Origin: Bacteroidota bacterium
GTDB taxonomy: Bacteria; Bacteroidota; Rhodothermia; Rhodothermales; UBA10348
NCBI GenBank assembly: GCA_029262855.1
Contig: JAJCYP010000110.1
Span: 1 to 64,000 of the forward strand
Direction of reading: 5' to 3'
DNA: 64,000 nucleotides
How positions within the stretch are numbered: the first letter of the stretch is position 1; each line of letters begins with the position of its first letter. Below, piece after piece: positions 9,949 through 19,386 of this stretch. The notes under the pieces are model-generated. The model saw nothing but the letters and a program-made list of their open reading frames with translations, ran no database searches and was not told the origin of the DNA. The position numbers and the translations under genes are program-made.

Positions 9949-11550
9949 ATGGCTGTACTTGGGCCATCGAAGGCCGTCGAGATTTTTGACACTACCCTGC
10001 GTGACGGCACGCAGGGAGAGCACGTTTCCCTGTCTGCGGCAGACAAGATTCGAATCGCCCGGCGCCTGGACGCGGCGGGGGTGGATGTCATCGAGGGCGG
10101 GTGGCCCGGCTCGAATCCCAAAGACATGGAGTTCTTCTCGCGGGCACGCGACGAGGACTGGAATCATGCCCGGATCTGTGCATTCGGGTCCACAAGACGG
10201 GTCCAGTTCGCACCCGAGGACGACCCCAACCTCCGCGCCATGCTGGATGCCGGTACATCGGCTGTTTCACTCTTCGGCAAGAGTTGGACGCTGCATGCGA
10301 CGGTCGCGCTGGGCGTAACCCTGGAGGAGAATCTGGAGCTCATCGCCAGTTCAGTGGCCTGGCTGAAGGACCAGGGAAGACGCGTCATCTACGACGCCGA
10401 ACACTTCTTCGACGGCTACGCCAATGACCAGGCGTACGCGCTGGCGACTCTGGAGGCCGCAGCCTCTTCCGGGGCGGATGTGCTTGTCCTTTGCGACACG
10501 AATGGGGGCACCCTGCCAGGCATTCTTGGCCGGGCCATGGCCGAGGTCGGCCAACGCTTCTCGCTCCCAATCGGAATTCACTCCCACAATGACAGCGGTT
10601 GCGCCGCCGCAAACGCTATCGTAGCGGTCGAGGCGGGTGCCCGGCACGTCCAGGGGACCATCAATGGAATCGGCGAACGGTGTGGCAACGCAGATCTGTG
10701 CACAGTCATCCCGGCACTTCAACTGAAGCTCGGTTTCGACTGCCTTCCGGCAGATGCGCTGGGCAGTCTGGCCGAGCTCTCCCACTTCGTGGACGACCAG
10801 GCCAACATCAGCTCGATCGATCGCGCGCCGTACGTGGGCCGGAGTGCCTTCGCGCACAAGGGAGGTATCCACGTCTCAGCCGTCATGAAGGATTCCCGAC
10901 TCTACGAACACACGACGCCCGAGTCCATTGGCAACAAGCGTCGGGTTCTGGTTTCAGACCTGTCGGGGCAGAGCAACGTCCGGTACAAGGCCGAGGAATT
11001 CGGGATTGATCTGGAAGGACGCAAGGTGGCCCGCGGCACGGTTCAGCGGATCAAGGAGATGGAGAACACCGGATACGCATTCGAAGCGGCCGAGGCATCC
11101 TTCGAACTGCTGCTCCGATCGGGGGCGGGCCAGGAGACCGAGTTCTTTCAGTTGGATCGGCTGCGTGTTCGGACCGAAATGGAAGGACCCGGGAGCGAGC
11201 ATTCCGAGGCGTCGGCAGTGATTGTCGTGGGCGCGCGGAGGGAGCACGTGGTCGCAGAAGGACACGGCCCGGTCGACGCCATTTCCCAGGCCCTGAGGAA
11301 GGCGCTGCTGGGGGCGTACCCCGCTCTGGCGGACATCAAACTGTCCGACTATAAGGTGCGCGTGTTGACGCCCGAGGAGGGGACCGCCGCCAAGGTCCGC
11401 GTGCTGATCGAGCATGACTTCCACGGTGAAAAGTGGAACACGGTTGGGGTGAGTAGCAACATCATTGAGGCCAGCTGGCAGGCGCTGGCGGACGGGGTAA
11501 GCTACTGGCTCGTGAAGGAGGGAGCGGAGGCGGTGGCTGTCGAGGTCTGA
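9949..11550 (+). CDS. cimA: (R)-citramalate synthase
   Basis: Condenses acetyl-CoA with pyruvate to citramalate, entering the threonine-independent route to 2-ketobutyrate and isoleucine. The 533-residue DRE-TIM protein starts EIFDTTLRDGTQGEHVS and has VIEGGWPGSNPKD near 50, GIHSHNDSGCAAANA near 206 and NGIGERCGNADL, followed by a LeuA-type regulatory domain with VEHDFHG-like sequence (here IEHDFHGEKWNTVGVS). The EGGWPGSNPKD and GTQGE forms are those of citramalate synthases, not isopropylmalate synthases. LeuB/C/D of the same operon are the expected enzymes for the next steps. No ilvA is visible in the window, which fits this route. Confidence 0.9.
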   Translation: MAVLGPSKAVEIFDTTLRDGTQGEHVSLSAADKIRIARRLDAAGVDVIEGGWPGSNPKDMEFFSRARDEDWNHARICAFGSTRRVQFAPEDDPNLRAMLDAGTSAVSLFGKSWTLHATVALGVTLEENLELIASSVAWLKDQGRRVIYDAEHFFDGYANDQAYALATLEAAASSGADVLVLCDTNGGTLPGILGRAMAEVGQRFSLPIGIHSHNDSGCAAANAIVAVEAGARHVQGTINGIGERCGNADLCTVIPALQLKLGFDCLPADALGSLAELSHFVDDQANISSIDRAPYVGRSAFAHKGGIHVSAVMKDSRLYEHTTPESIGNKRRVLVSDLSGQSNVRYKAEEFGIDLEGRKVARGTVQRIKEMENTGYAFEAAEASFELLLRSGAGQETEFFQLDRLRVRTEMEGPGSEHSEASAVIVVGARREHVVAEGHGPVDAISQALRKALLGAYPALADIKLSDYKVRVLTPEEGTAAKVRVLIEHDFHGEKWNTVGVSSNIIEASWQALADGVSYWLVKEGAEAVAVEV

Positions 11551-11652
11551 AGCGGCAATTTGCGCAAGGCACCCGAAAATCGGAGATTGGGGCTGTTCCA
11601 CTCGTTGGAGCAACTCCCTCAAGTCCTCACTCAACCCCTCTTGGAGGTGCAC

Positions 11653-12075
11653 ATGGACAAGCGATTCCTCACTGCCACGGCCGTAGGCACGGTGGCTCTC
11701 TTTCTCGCCGGGTTCCTGATCTACGGCGTTCTGCTTTCGGGCTACATGGCCGAGAACATGGACGCTTCCGCGATGGTCGATCCCCCGGACTGGCTCTGGC
11801 TGGTCATCTCAACCGCCCTGATGGCCATCCTCTTTACCTACATCTTTTCCAAGTGGGCAAGTATCTCCACCTGGAAAACCGGCGCAAAGGCTGCGGCTGT
11901 CATCGGCTTCCTCGTGGCATCCAGCTATGCCACGGGGATGTACGCCATGTCCACGTTGTATGCGGGCGGTCTCATGGCAGTACTGGTTGATGTGATTGGC
12001 AGCACGGTGATGTCCGCCATAGGCGGCGCCGCCATCGGCGCCGCGCTCGGAATGGGCTCGGGCAACGGCGAATGA
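11653..12075 (+). CDS. Small four-helix membrane protein of unknown function
   Basis: A 140-residue, strongly hydrophobic protein with about four membrane segments (roughly 8-30, 48-66, 80-100 and 103-130) and a short polar loop after the first helix (AENMDASAMVDPPDW). The start is fixed by GGAGG at 11644-11648 before ATG 11653; the longer open frame from 11560 lacks such a site. The general look is that of DUF1761-like proteins, and the gene at 19387 belongs to a similar size class, but I cannot name a function. It is the last gene before the strong terminator at 12092, so it may be cotranscribed with cimA across a 102-bp gap. Confidence 0.75.
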   Translation: MDKRFLTATAVGTVALFLAGFLIYGVLLSGYMAENMDASAMVDPPDWLWLVISTALMAILFTYIFSKWASISTWKTGAKAAAVIGFLVASSYATGMYAMSTLYAGGLMAVLVDVIGSTVMSAIGGAAIGAALGMGSGNGE

Positions 12076-12091
12076 TACTGTTGGAGATCGG

Positions 12092-12125
12092 GCGCCCCGG
12101 GGAGATTACCCCGGGGCGCTCAGTT
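12092..12125 (+). terminator. Rho-independent terminator of the ilv-leu-cimA operon
   Basis: An 11-bp perfect stem (GCGCCCCGGGG at 12092-12102 pairing with 12109-12119) encloses the 6-base loop AGATTA and is followed by a short T-containing run (tcagttt). It begins 17 bases after the stop of the small membrane protein gene. The U tract is weak, but the stem is very stable. Confidence 0.8.
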
Positions 12126-12274
12126 TCCCGCGGGACGCCGAACCAGTGGCGGTCGTCGTCGCCAGGACGGCCATGCGCTGATCGGGCAACTGATACGGCC
12201 CTCAGCCGTACCCACCCTCTTTTGCTATGTAACCCGGCCGGTGGAAGGCCTTCCAGACTTCCTCCGGCAGCTTG

Positions 12275-13051
12275 ATGAGAACCACGCTAGCGCTCTTTCT
12301 TCTGTCCTTGTCGGTCGGCGCGGTCCTCGCGATCACGCCCACCTTTGACGGAAACCTGAATCCCATCGCGGACGGTGCGGCCCTGACGGCGTTGGCTCCA
12401 GCAGAGCACCATCCCGTGGTCCTGCTCCACGGCTTGGCGAGGACGAGTGCGTCGATGAACCGAATGCAGCGGAAACTGAACGAGGCCGGTTTCGAGACCT
12501 GCAACATCAGTTACCCGTCGCGCAGTCACACCATCGAGACGCTGGCCACGGAGTACGTCCTCCCACAGATCGAGGAATGCGCCGGCAAAGGTGAGGTGTC
12601 CATCGACTTCGTGACCCACTCCATGGGTGGTCTCATTGTCCGATACCTGGCCGAAGAGGAACTCGCGGACCGCATGGGCAGAGTGGTCATGCTGAGTCCG
12701 CCAAACGGGGGCAGCCAGATAGTAGACAAGATTGGAGACTGGTGGCTCTTTGAGGTGGTCAATGGTCCGGCCGGAAGTGAGATGGGAACGGACAGTACGA
12801 GCCTGCCCCGGCAGTTGGGGCCGCCCGATTACGAGGTGGGCGTCATAGCGGGTACCCGATCCATCAACCTCATTCTCTCGACCCTGATCGAAGGAGACGA
12901 CGATGGAAAGGTGTCCGTCGAGAACGCGCGGCTGGAAGGGATGACCGATTTCCTGGCGATTCCGGCATCGCACCCCTTCATCATGCGAAAGACGCGCGCG
13001 ATCGAGCAGGCAATTCACTTCCTCGAAAACGGCGTCTTTCTGGAAGGGTGA
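12275..13051 (+). CDS. Secreted lipase-like alpha/beta hydrolase
   Basis: A 258-residue alpha/beta-hydrolase of the lipase/PGAP1-like type. Residues 1-19 form a signal peptide (MRTTLALFLL then a hydrophobic run to AVLA). The oxyanion loop LLHGLAR lies at 50-56, the nucleophile elbow THSMGG places Ser116, and the late SHPFIM supplies a candidate catalytic histidine; GDDDGKVSVENA is a plausible acid/turn region. I chose ATG 12275 over the TTG one codon earlier. No clear Shine-Dalgarno precedes it. It stands alone between two transcription units. Substrate is unknown: short-chain lipid ester hydrolysis outside the cytoplasm is the family expectation. Confidence 0.85.
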   Translation: MRTTLALFLLSLSVGAVLAITPTFDGNLNPIADGAALTALAPAEHHPVVLLHGLARTSASMNRMQRKLNEAGFETCNISYPSRSHTIETLATEYVLPQIEECAGKGEVSIDFVTHSMGGLIVRYLAEEELADRMGRVVMLSPPNGGSQIVDKIGDWWLFEVVNGPAGSEMGTDSTSLPRQLGPPDYEVGVIAGTRSINLILSTLIEGDDDGKVSVENARLEGMTDFLAIPASHPFIMRKTRAIEQAIHFLENGVFLEG

Positions 13052-13149
13052 CGATTGGCGCGCTCCTCGGGTCGTCTGACCTCGCATGCGGAAGCAACGG
13101 CCATCCCGCTGCTGGGCCGAAAAAACTGAGGCGGCGCCCTTTCGCAGCA

Positions 13150-13212
13150 TTGGAAACGCTTCCAAAGTCTTCGGAAACGGTTTCTTTTTGTACAAAAGCG
13201 CTTCCAATGCCT
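13150..13212 (+). promoter_or_regulatory. Three tandem CG-centred operator-like sites upstream of gltB
   Basis: Three imperfect palindromes are arranged as consecutive 21-bp units at 13150-13170, 13171-13191 and 13192-13212. Their cores are GGAAACGCTTCC, GGAAACGGTTTC and AAAAGCGCTTCC, with the central CG at 13157, 13178 and 13199. Unit 1 is a perfect TTGGAA/TTCCAA inverted repeat with a 4-base centre. A central CG flanked by A/T arms is typical of LacI/GalR-family operators. Phasing by 21 bp puts all sites on one face of the helix. They end 62 bp before the gltB start, so the likely role is control of glutamate synthase. The regulator is not encoded nearby. Confidence 0.6.
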
Positions 13213-13274
13213 TAATAAGTTGTGAAACAAGACCCGAACCCTTATTGATATAGGCTCCCCAACCTGCCATTTCC

Positions 13275-16200
13275 GTGAGCGAGCCGCACCAAACCCTGTA
13301 TCAGCCCGATTTCGAGCATGACGCGTGTGGCGTCGGGATGATCTGCAGGATAGATGGCGGGAAGCGGCACAAGGTGGTTTCCCAGGCGCTGAAGATCCTG
13401 CGGCGCCTGGAGCACCGCGGGGCAACCGGGGCAGATCCGGAGACCGGGGACGGCGCAGGGATACTCGTCCAGATCCCGCATGCGTATCTCGCTCGAGACG
13501 TCCGGAAACTGGGGTTCTCCATTCCAGCGGAAGGCGACTACGGCTTGGCCCAGCTATTCCTGGAGACGGGAGCTGGCAATCGGACCTCCGAGACACGCGA
13601 GAGCATCGAGCGCTCTGTAAGCGAATCCGGACTGCGGATACTCGGGTGGCGAAGGGTCCCCACCCGGTCGTCGGTTCTGGGAGAGTCGGCGTTGGGAGGA
13701 GAGCCTGAGGTCTGGCAGTTGTTTCTCGAGAAACCAGCGGACATCGAGCCAGGAGATGCCTTTGAACGCAGACTCTATGTGGCGCGTCGACGGCTTGAGA
13801 ACAGCCACGCAGGACAGCTATTCGTGACGGGATTGTCGTCCCGGACGGTGGTCTACAAGGGCATGCTGACAGTCGCCCAGCTGTCCTCCTATTACGAAGA
13901 CCTTCAGGACCCGGCCTTCAAGTCGGCGGTGGCCATCGTCCACTCGCGCTTCTCGACAAATACGCTGCCCCAGTGGCATTTGGCGCACCCGTTCCGCTAC
14001 CTGGCGCACAACGGCGAGATCAACACGCTCAGGGGCAATGCCAACTGGATGAGGGCTCGGCAGCATCTGTTTGCCTCGCCCGAATTCGGAAAGGATCTGG
14101 ACGCCATTCGGTCCGTGCTGTCCGAAGGGGGATCTGACTCGCAGCAGTTTGACCAGGCCCTCGAACTGCTTCGAATGACAGGCCGGAGCCTTCCTCACGC
14201 CATGATGATGCTTGTGCCCGAGGCCTGGGAGCACGACGATCTCATGGACGAAAAGAAGCGTTCGTTCTACGAGTACAACTCTTGCCTCATGGAGCCCTGG
14301 GATGGTCCGGCCGCTGTTCTGTTTTCAGACGGTAGATTTGCCGGCGGGCTCCTCGATCGAAACGGCCTGCGGCCGGGCCGCTACGTGATTACGCATGACG
14401 GCTATCTGGTCGTGGGCTCCGAGGCCGGAACGCTGGATCTGGAGGCCTCGCGCATCAAGGAAAACGGGAGGCTGCGACCAGGAAAGATGCTGCTGGTTGA
14501 CCTCAAGGAAGGCCGTCTGGTGGAAGACGAGGAAATCAAGGCCAGTGTGGCCGGCCAGCGACCCTACGGCGACTGGGTAGCAAAGAACCTGAAGCCGGTC
14601 GGTGGCCTCCCGGCCGATGCGCCGAATGAGGCCCGTCTGCCTGAGGATCTTACGCAGATGTGGCGGGCCTTCGGATACACCAGAGAGTCGCTCGAACTGC
14701 TGTTGGTCCCCATGGCGGAAGTCGGAAAGGAGCCGCTTGGATCGATGGGTCGGGACATTCCGCTCTCTGTCCTCTCCGATCACCCGAGGCCGCTGTTCGA
14801 CTATTTCAAGCAGCTTTTTGCTCAGGTGACGAATCCCCCGCTCGACGCCATCAGGGAGCAGCTGGTGACTTCGCTGTATGTGAACCTCGGAGCTGAGGCC
14901 AATCTGTTCTCTGAGACTCCCGAGCATGCCAGCATGCTTCGGCTGGATCAACCGGTGATTTCAAGCGACGATCTGAACCGCATCCAAGGCACAGCGCGCA
15001 CCACGGAGTTGGAGAGTCTCGTGCCGGCGGGCACCCATGGCGAGGGACTGCAACAGGCTGTCTCCCGACTATGCGACCGCGCATCCGCCGCCGTCGATGC
15101 GGGATCGGACATTCTGATTCTGACAGACCGTGCGCTGTCAGAGAGCCGTATGCCGATTCCCTCCCTGCTGGCAGTTGGAGCCGTGCATCACCACCTGATT
15201 GCGACCGGCAGGAGATCCCGTTGCTCGCTCATGGTGGCCAGTGGCGAGCCGCGAGAGGTGCACCACTTCTGCACGCTGGTTGGATACGGCGCAAACGCCG
15301 TCCATCCCTGGCTGGCTCTGGCAACCGCAACCCGACTGACGGAAGACTCGCTCTCCGACGAGACGGCCCAGGAGAACTGCCTGGATGCACTGAACGCCGG
15401 CGTGCTCAAGGTGATGAGCAAGATGGGAATTTCCACCGTCCAGTCGTACTGCGGCGCACAGATTTTTGAGGCCGTGGGAATCCACCAGGAAGTGATCGAT
15501 CTGGCCTTCGCTGGTACGCCAAGCCGGATCGGCGGCGTGAAACTGGAGGGAATCGCTCGAACCTACCAGACCTTCCACGATCATGCATGGACGCCGTCGG
15601 ATTCCCGCAGTCTCTCGGAAGGTGGGACCTACAGGTGGCGTCGAGGAGGCGAGCACCACATGCTGCGCCCCATGGTCGTCGCACGGCTCCAGGAGGCCGT
15701 CCGGGGCAATGACGCCGATTCGTACAGCGATTTCGCGAGCCTGGTCAACGACCAGTCCGCAAAGCTGGGTACGCTTCGGGGGCTGCTCGATTTCTCGGAT
15801 AATGTGGCGGCCATTCCCATCGACGAGGTGGAGCCGTGGCCGGATATTGTGAAGCGATTCAAGTCCGGCGCCATGTCCTACGGGTCCATCTCCGGCGAGG
15901 CACATGAGACACTCGCCGAGGGTATGAATCGGCTCGGCGGTCGCAGCAATACCGGCGAAGGCGGGGAAGACCCGGAGCGGTATGATCGCGGCAACCCCAC
16001 CCGCAGTCGCATCAAGCAGGTTGCCTCCGGAAGGTTCGGCGTGACGATGGCCTATCTGGGCAGCGCCGACGAGATCCAGATCAAGATGGCGCAGGGCGCA
16101 AAGCCCGGGGAAGGGGGGCAGTTACCGGGATCGAAAGTCTATCCGTGGATTGCCCGAACAAGACACTCCACGCCCTATGTCGGCCTGATCTCACCCCCGC

Positions 16201-17747
16201 CGCATCATGACATCTATTCGATCGAGGATCTGGCGCAACTGATCTTCGACCTCCGCAACACCAACCCGGAGGCGCGCATCAGCGTGAAACTGGTGTCCGC
16301 GGCCGGCGTCGGGACCATCGCAGCGGGTGTGGCGAAGGCGAAGGCAGACGTGGTTCTGATTTCTGGTCACGACGGAGGCACCGGGGCCTCGCCCAGAAAC
16401 TCCATCCTCCACGCCGGCCTCCCCTGGGAGATGGGGCTGTCGGAGACGCATCAGACGCTGGTGAGAAACGGGCTGCGGGGCCGGATCACGGTCGAGTGCG
16501 ACGGCGGATTGCGCACGGGCAGGGATGTCGCGATGGCAGCGCTTCTCGGCGCCGACGAGTTCGGGTTCGCCACGATTCCCCTTGTGGCGATGGGCTGCGT
16601 CATGATGCGAAAGTGTCATCTCAACACGTGTCCGGTAGGGATTGCGACGCAGGACCCCGTGCTCCGTGCACGGTTCAAGGGCCAGCCAGAGCATGTTGTC
16701 AACTACTTCCACTTCGTAGCGGAGGAGCTGCGCACCATCATGGCCAGCCTGGGGATTCGGACCCTGGAGGAAATGGTTGGACGGGTGGATCTCCTGGAGC
16801 AACGCGAGGTCAGGCACCCGCGAGCGGGCCTGCTGGATCTCAGCCGACTGATTGCGCCGGCCAGGACGCAGCGCTCGATTCGTGCGTTTGATCAACGGGA
16901 GGAGGTAGATCACTTGGAGGGGGCACTGGACCTGGCCTTTATCCGAGAGGCGGCCCCCGCCCTCGAGCACAGGAAGCGCATCAGGATTCGGAGGTTGGTT
17001 GACAACACGCACCGCACCATCGGCACCCTGCTGAGCCGGTCGGTCCTGCAGGCAGTGGGTCCGCAGGGACTTCCGCCCGACACGATTACCCTGGACCTGG
17101 AGGGATCCGCCGGTCAGAGCTTCATGGCTTTCGCCGTGCCTGGGGTCACCGCCCGCCTGACGGGTCAAGTCAACGACTACCTGGCCAAAGGGCTTTCGGG
17201 TGGGCGCGTCATCATTTCTCCGCCGGATGACGTGGGCTTCCGTCCTCACGAGCAGATTGCCGTCGGGAACGTGGGACTCTACGGGGCCACTTCCGGACAG
17301 GTGTTTATTCGAGGCCGCGCCGGCGAACGGTTTGCAGTCAGAAACAGCGGCGCTGAAGCCGTTGTCGAGGGTGTCGGGGACCACGGCTGCGAGTACATGA
17401 CCGGTGGTCGGGTGGTTGTTCTGGGACCGACCGGCCGCAATTTTGCGGCTGGCATGAGCGGCGGGGTGGCCTACGTCCTCGATGGCACACGCGACTTCCG
17501 AACCGGTCGCTGCACCAGCAACGGCGTCGAGCTGCTGGAATTGTCGGATCCCGAAGAAATCGCGCTACTGCACGCCATAGTCCAGGAGCATCGTGAGCTT
17601 ACCGGAAGCGATACGGCCCGGTGGGCCCTCGACAACTGGGACGAGGCGGTGCGCGAGTTCGTCAAGGTGATGCCTCTGGAATACAAGGCCGCCCTCGCGC
17701 GCATCGAGGAAGAGCAGGCGTCCGAAGCAAATCTTGCAGCAGCCTGA
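13275..17747 (+). CDS. gltB: Glutamate synthase large (alpha) subunit
   Basis: Transfers the amide nitrogen of glutamine to 2-oxoglutarate; central ammonia-assimilation enzyme. The 1490-residue protein begins at GTG 13275 with a 17-residue propeptide before Cys18 (HDACGVGM), the class II amidotransferase nucleophile exposed by processing. The synthase FMN domain carries SGHDGGTGASPRNS near residues 1035-1050, and the Fe-S motif is CVMMRKCHLNTCPVG. The C-terminal GXGXG beta-helix runs from about 1260. gltD follows after one base. The three operator-like sites upstream (13150-13212) probably regulate it. Confidence 0.96.
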   Translation: MSEPHQTLYQPDFEHDACGVGMICRIDGGKRHKVVSQALKILRRLEHRGATGADPETGDGAGILVQIPHAYLARDVRKLGFSIPAEGDYGLAQLFLETGAGNRTSETRESIERSVSESGLRILGWRRVPTRSSVLGESALGGEPEVWQLFLEKPADIEPGDAFERRLYVARRRLENSHAGQLFVTGLSSRTVVYKGMLTVAQLSSYYEDLQDPAFKSAVAIVHSRFSTNTLPQWHLAHPFRYLAHNGEINTLRGNANWMRARQHLFASPEFGKDLDAIRSVLSEGGSDSQQFDQALELLRMTGRSLPHAMMMLVPEAWEHDDLMDEKKRSFYEYNSCLMEPWDGPAAVLFSDGRFAGGLLDRNGLRPGRYVITHDGYLVVGSEAGTLDLEASRIKENGRLRPGKMLLVDLKEGRLVEDEEIKASVAGQRPYGDWVAKNLKPVGGLPADAPNEARLPEDLTQMWRAFGYTRESLELLLVPMAEVGKEPLGSMGRDIPLSVLSDHPRPLFDYFKQLFAQVTNPPLDAIREQLVTSLYVNLGAEANLFSETPEHASMLRLDQPVISSDDLNRIQGTARTTELESLVPAGTHGEGLQQAVSRLCDRASAAVDAGSDILILTDRALSESRMPIPSLLAVGAVHHHLIATGRRSRCSLMVASGEPREVHHFCTLVGYGANAVHPWLALATATRLTEDSLSDETAQENCLDALNAGVLKVMSKMGISTVQSYCGAQIFEAVGIHQEVIDLAFAGTPSRIGGVKLEGIARTYQTFHDHAWTPSDSRSLSEGGTYRWRRGGEHHMLRPMVVARLQEAVRGNDADSYSDFASLVNDQSAKLGTLRGLLDFSDNVAAIPIDEVEPWPDIVKRFKSGAMSYGSISGEAHETLAEGMNRLGGRSNTGEGGEDPERYDRGNPTRSRIKQVASGRFGVTMAYLGSADEIQIKMAQGAKPGEGGQLPGSKVYPWIARTRHSTPYVGLISPPPHHDIYSIEDLAQLIFDLRNTNPEARISVKLVSAAGVGTIAAGVAKAKADVVLISGHDGGTGASPRNSILHAGLPWEMGLSETHQTLVRNGLRGRITVECDGGLRTGRDVAMAALLGADEFGFATIPLVAMGCVMMRKCHLNTCPVGIATQDPVLRARFKGQPEHVVNYFHFVAEELRTIMASLGIRTLEEMVGRVDLLEQREVRHPRAGLLDLSRLIAPARTQRSIRAFDQREEVDHLEGALDLAFIREAAPALEHRKRIRIRRLVDNTHRTIGTLLSRSVLQAVGPQGLPPDTITLDLEGSAGQSFMAFAVPGVTARLTGQVNDYLAKGLSGGRVIISPPDDVGFRPHEQIAVGNVGLYGATSGQVFIRGRAGERFAVRNSGAEAVVEGVGDHGCEYMTGGRVVVLGPTGRNFAAGMSGGVAYVLDGTRDFRTGRCTSNGVELLELSDPEEIALLHAIVQEHRELTGSDTARWALDNWDEAVREFVKVMPLEYKAALARIEEEQASEANLAAA

Positions 17748-17748
17748 T

Positions 17749-19182
17749 ATGGGAAAGCCTACCGGATTCGTGGAGTACGACCGTGTTGATGTGATCTTGC
17801 GACCCGTGGAAGAGCGGCTCGGCGATTACCGTCAGGTTGCCCTTACGCCGACCGCCGAAGACGCCCGGGTTCAGGCTGCTCGCTGCATGGATTGCGGGAT
17901 TCCGTTCTGCCACTCGGGATGTCCCCTCGGAAACCTGATTCCGGACTGGAATGACCTCGCCTACCAGGGTCGCTGGGCCGAGGCCTACGAGCGGCTTCGG
18001 GAAACGAACAACTTCCCCGAGTTCACGGGCCAGATCTGCCCGGCGCCCTGTGAGAGCGCCTGTGTCGCCGGGATTGGAGGTGAGGCGGTCTCGATTGAGC
18101 AGGTTGAGTGGGCGATTGCCGAAGAAGCATACCGTGGCGGGGGCGTCGAACCGCGCCCGCCCGTCAAACGGACCGGCAAGCACGTGGCCGTCATCGGCTC
18201 CGGCCCCGCGGGACTGGCGTGCGCCGATCAACTCAACCAGGCGGGCCATCGGGTGGTCGTTTTCGAGCGGGCACCTCGGCCGGGAGGACTCCTGAGGTAT
18301 GGAATCCCTGACTTCAAACTCGAAAAATGGGTCATCGACCGGCGATTGGACGTGATGGAAGCCGAGGGTATCCGGTTCGTATGCGGAGTCGAGGTTGGGA
18401 CCGATGTGGGCCGTGACGAGCTGGACATGTACGACGCGGTGGTGCTTTGCACGGGGTCGACGGTGCCAAGGGATCTTAGTATCTCCGGCCGAGACCTTTC
18501 CGGGGTGCATTTCGCAATGGAATTTCTCGGGGCCCAAAACAGGCAGGTAGCGGGCATTCCCGATGAGGATGCACCCAGCGCAGCAGGCAAGCATGTTGTG
18601 GTCATTGGGGGTGGTGATACGGGAAGCGACTGCGTCGGAACCGCCAATCGACAGGGAGCGGCTTCGGTCACGCAGTTCGAGGTATTGGCGACTCCCCCGG
18701 TAGCACGTCCGGATCATCAACCCTGGCCCTACATGCCCATGGTGTTGAAGACCACTTCCTCGCACAAGGAAGGCGTCCAGAGGGAATGGTCGGTGCTGAC
18801 AACATCCTTCGGTGGGAACGGCCACGTAGAGTCCGTTACGACCATGAGAGCGGAACGGACGGAGTCAGGGTTCCGCCCGCTGAAAGGAACTGAGGAAGTG
18901 TGGCCGGCCGAACTCGTACTTCTTGCCGTCGGGTATACCGGCACGGAGCATGGTCTGGTAGCCAAACTCGGGTTGGAGCGCGGGCCGCACGGTACCGTCG
19001 GCGGGGATGCCTATACGACCAACCGGCCCGGATACTTTGCGGCCGGCGATGCCCGGCGCGGTCAGTCTCTGGTTGTGTGGGCCATATCAGAAGGGCGGGA
19101 GGCTGCCAGTGTCGTGGACGTGTATCTCGAGGGTCAGTCCCAGCTGCCGACCAAGGGCGAAGGGGATCTGCCGCGGCGGTAG
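17749..19182 (+). CDS. gltD: Glutamate synthase small (beta) subunit, NADPH-dependent
   Basis: Delivers electrons from NADPH to GltB through FAD and Fe-S centres. ATG 17749 lies one base after the gltB stop and gives MGKPTGFVEYDR, the family N-terminus; the slightly longer frame from 17734 is not needed. The 477-residue protein has the N-terminal cluster motifs CMDCGIPFCHSGCP (about 50-63) and CPAPCESACV, the FAD-binding VIGSGPAGLACAD near 150 and the NADPH-binding VIGGGDTGSDC near 290. The C-terminal GYFAAGDARRGQSLVVWA is the usual FAD-proximal segment. Confidence 0.95.
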   Translation: MGKPTGFVEYDRVDVILRPVEERLGDYRQVALTPTAEDARVQAARCMDCGIPFCHSGCPLGNLIPDWNDLAYQGRWAEAYERLRETNNFPEFTGQICPAPCESACVAGIGGEAVSIEQVEWAIAEEAYRGGGVEPRPPVKRTGKHVAVIGSGPAGLACADQLNQAGHRVVVFERAPRPGGLLRYGIPDFKLEKWVIDRRLDVMEAEGIRFVCGVEVGTDVGRDELDMYDAVVLCTGSTVPRDLSISGRDLSGVHFAMEFLGAQNRQVAGIPDEDAPSAAGKHVVVIGGGDTGSDCVGTANRQGAASVTQFEVLATPPVARPDHQPWPYMPMVLKTTSSHKEGVQREWSVLTTSFGGNGHVESVTTMRAERTESGFRPLKGTEEVWPAELVLLAVGYTGTEHGLVAKLGLERGPHGTVGGDAYTTNRPGYFAAGDARRGQSLVVWAISEGREAASVVDVYLEGQSQLPTKGEGDLPRR

Positions 19183-19386
19183 AGAACCGTGAGACCACTT
19201 GGTCCGCGAGTCGTGCTGGCGGCCGATGGCCCCAGACTGGCGTTTCTGGACGTCAATCGTACTTTGTTTCGCCGGAGCCGCGCAACAGGACGCGTTCTGG
19301 TGGCGTCGTCGCCGTTGGCGATGCCCCCCCAAGGGGACGAATTCCAACAGGAAGACTCCCCGACATCAACCCGTTGAGGTTCGAAA

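Noticed and set aside
12072..12275. 67-codon frame after the ilv operon
   Set aside because: It spans the terminator stem and has no protein-like pattern.
19183..19386. Short frames between gltD and the DUF1761-like gene (19189-19377)
   Set aside because: No ribosome site, overlapping frames of similar length, and no family resemblance; the interval is treated as non-coding.
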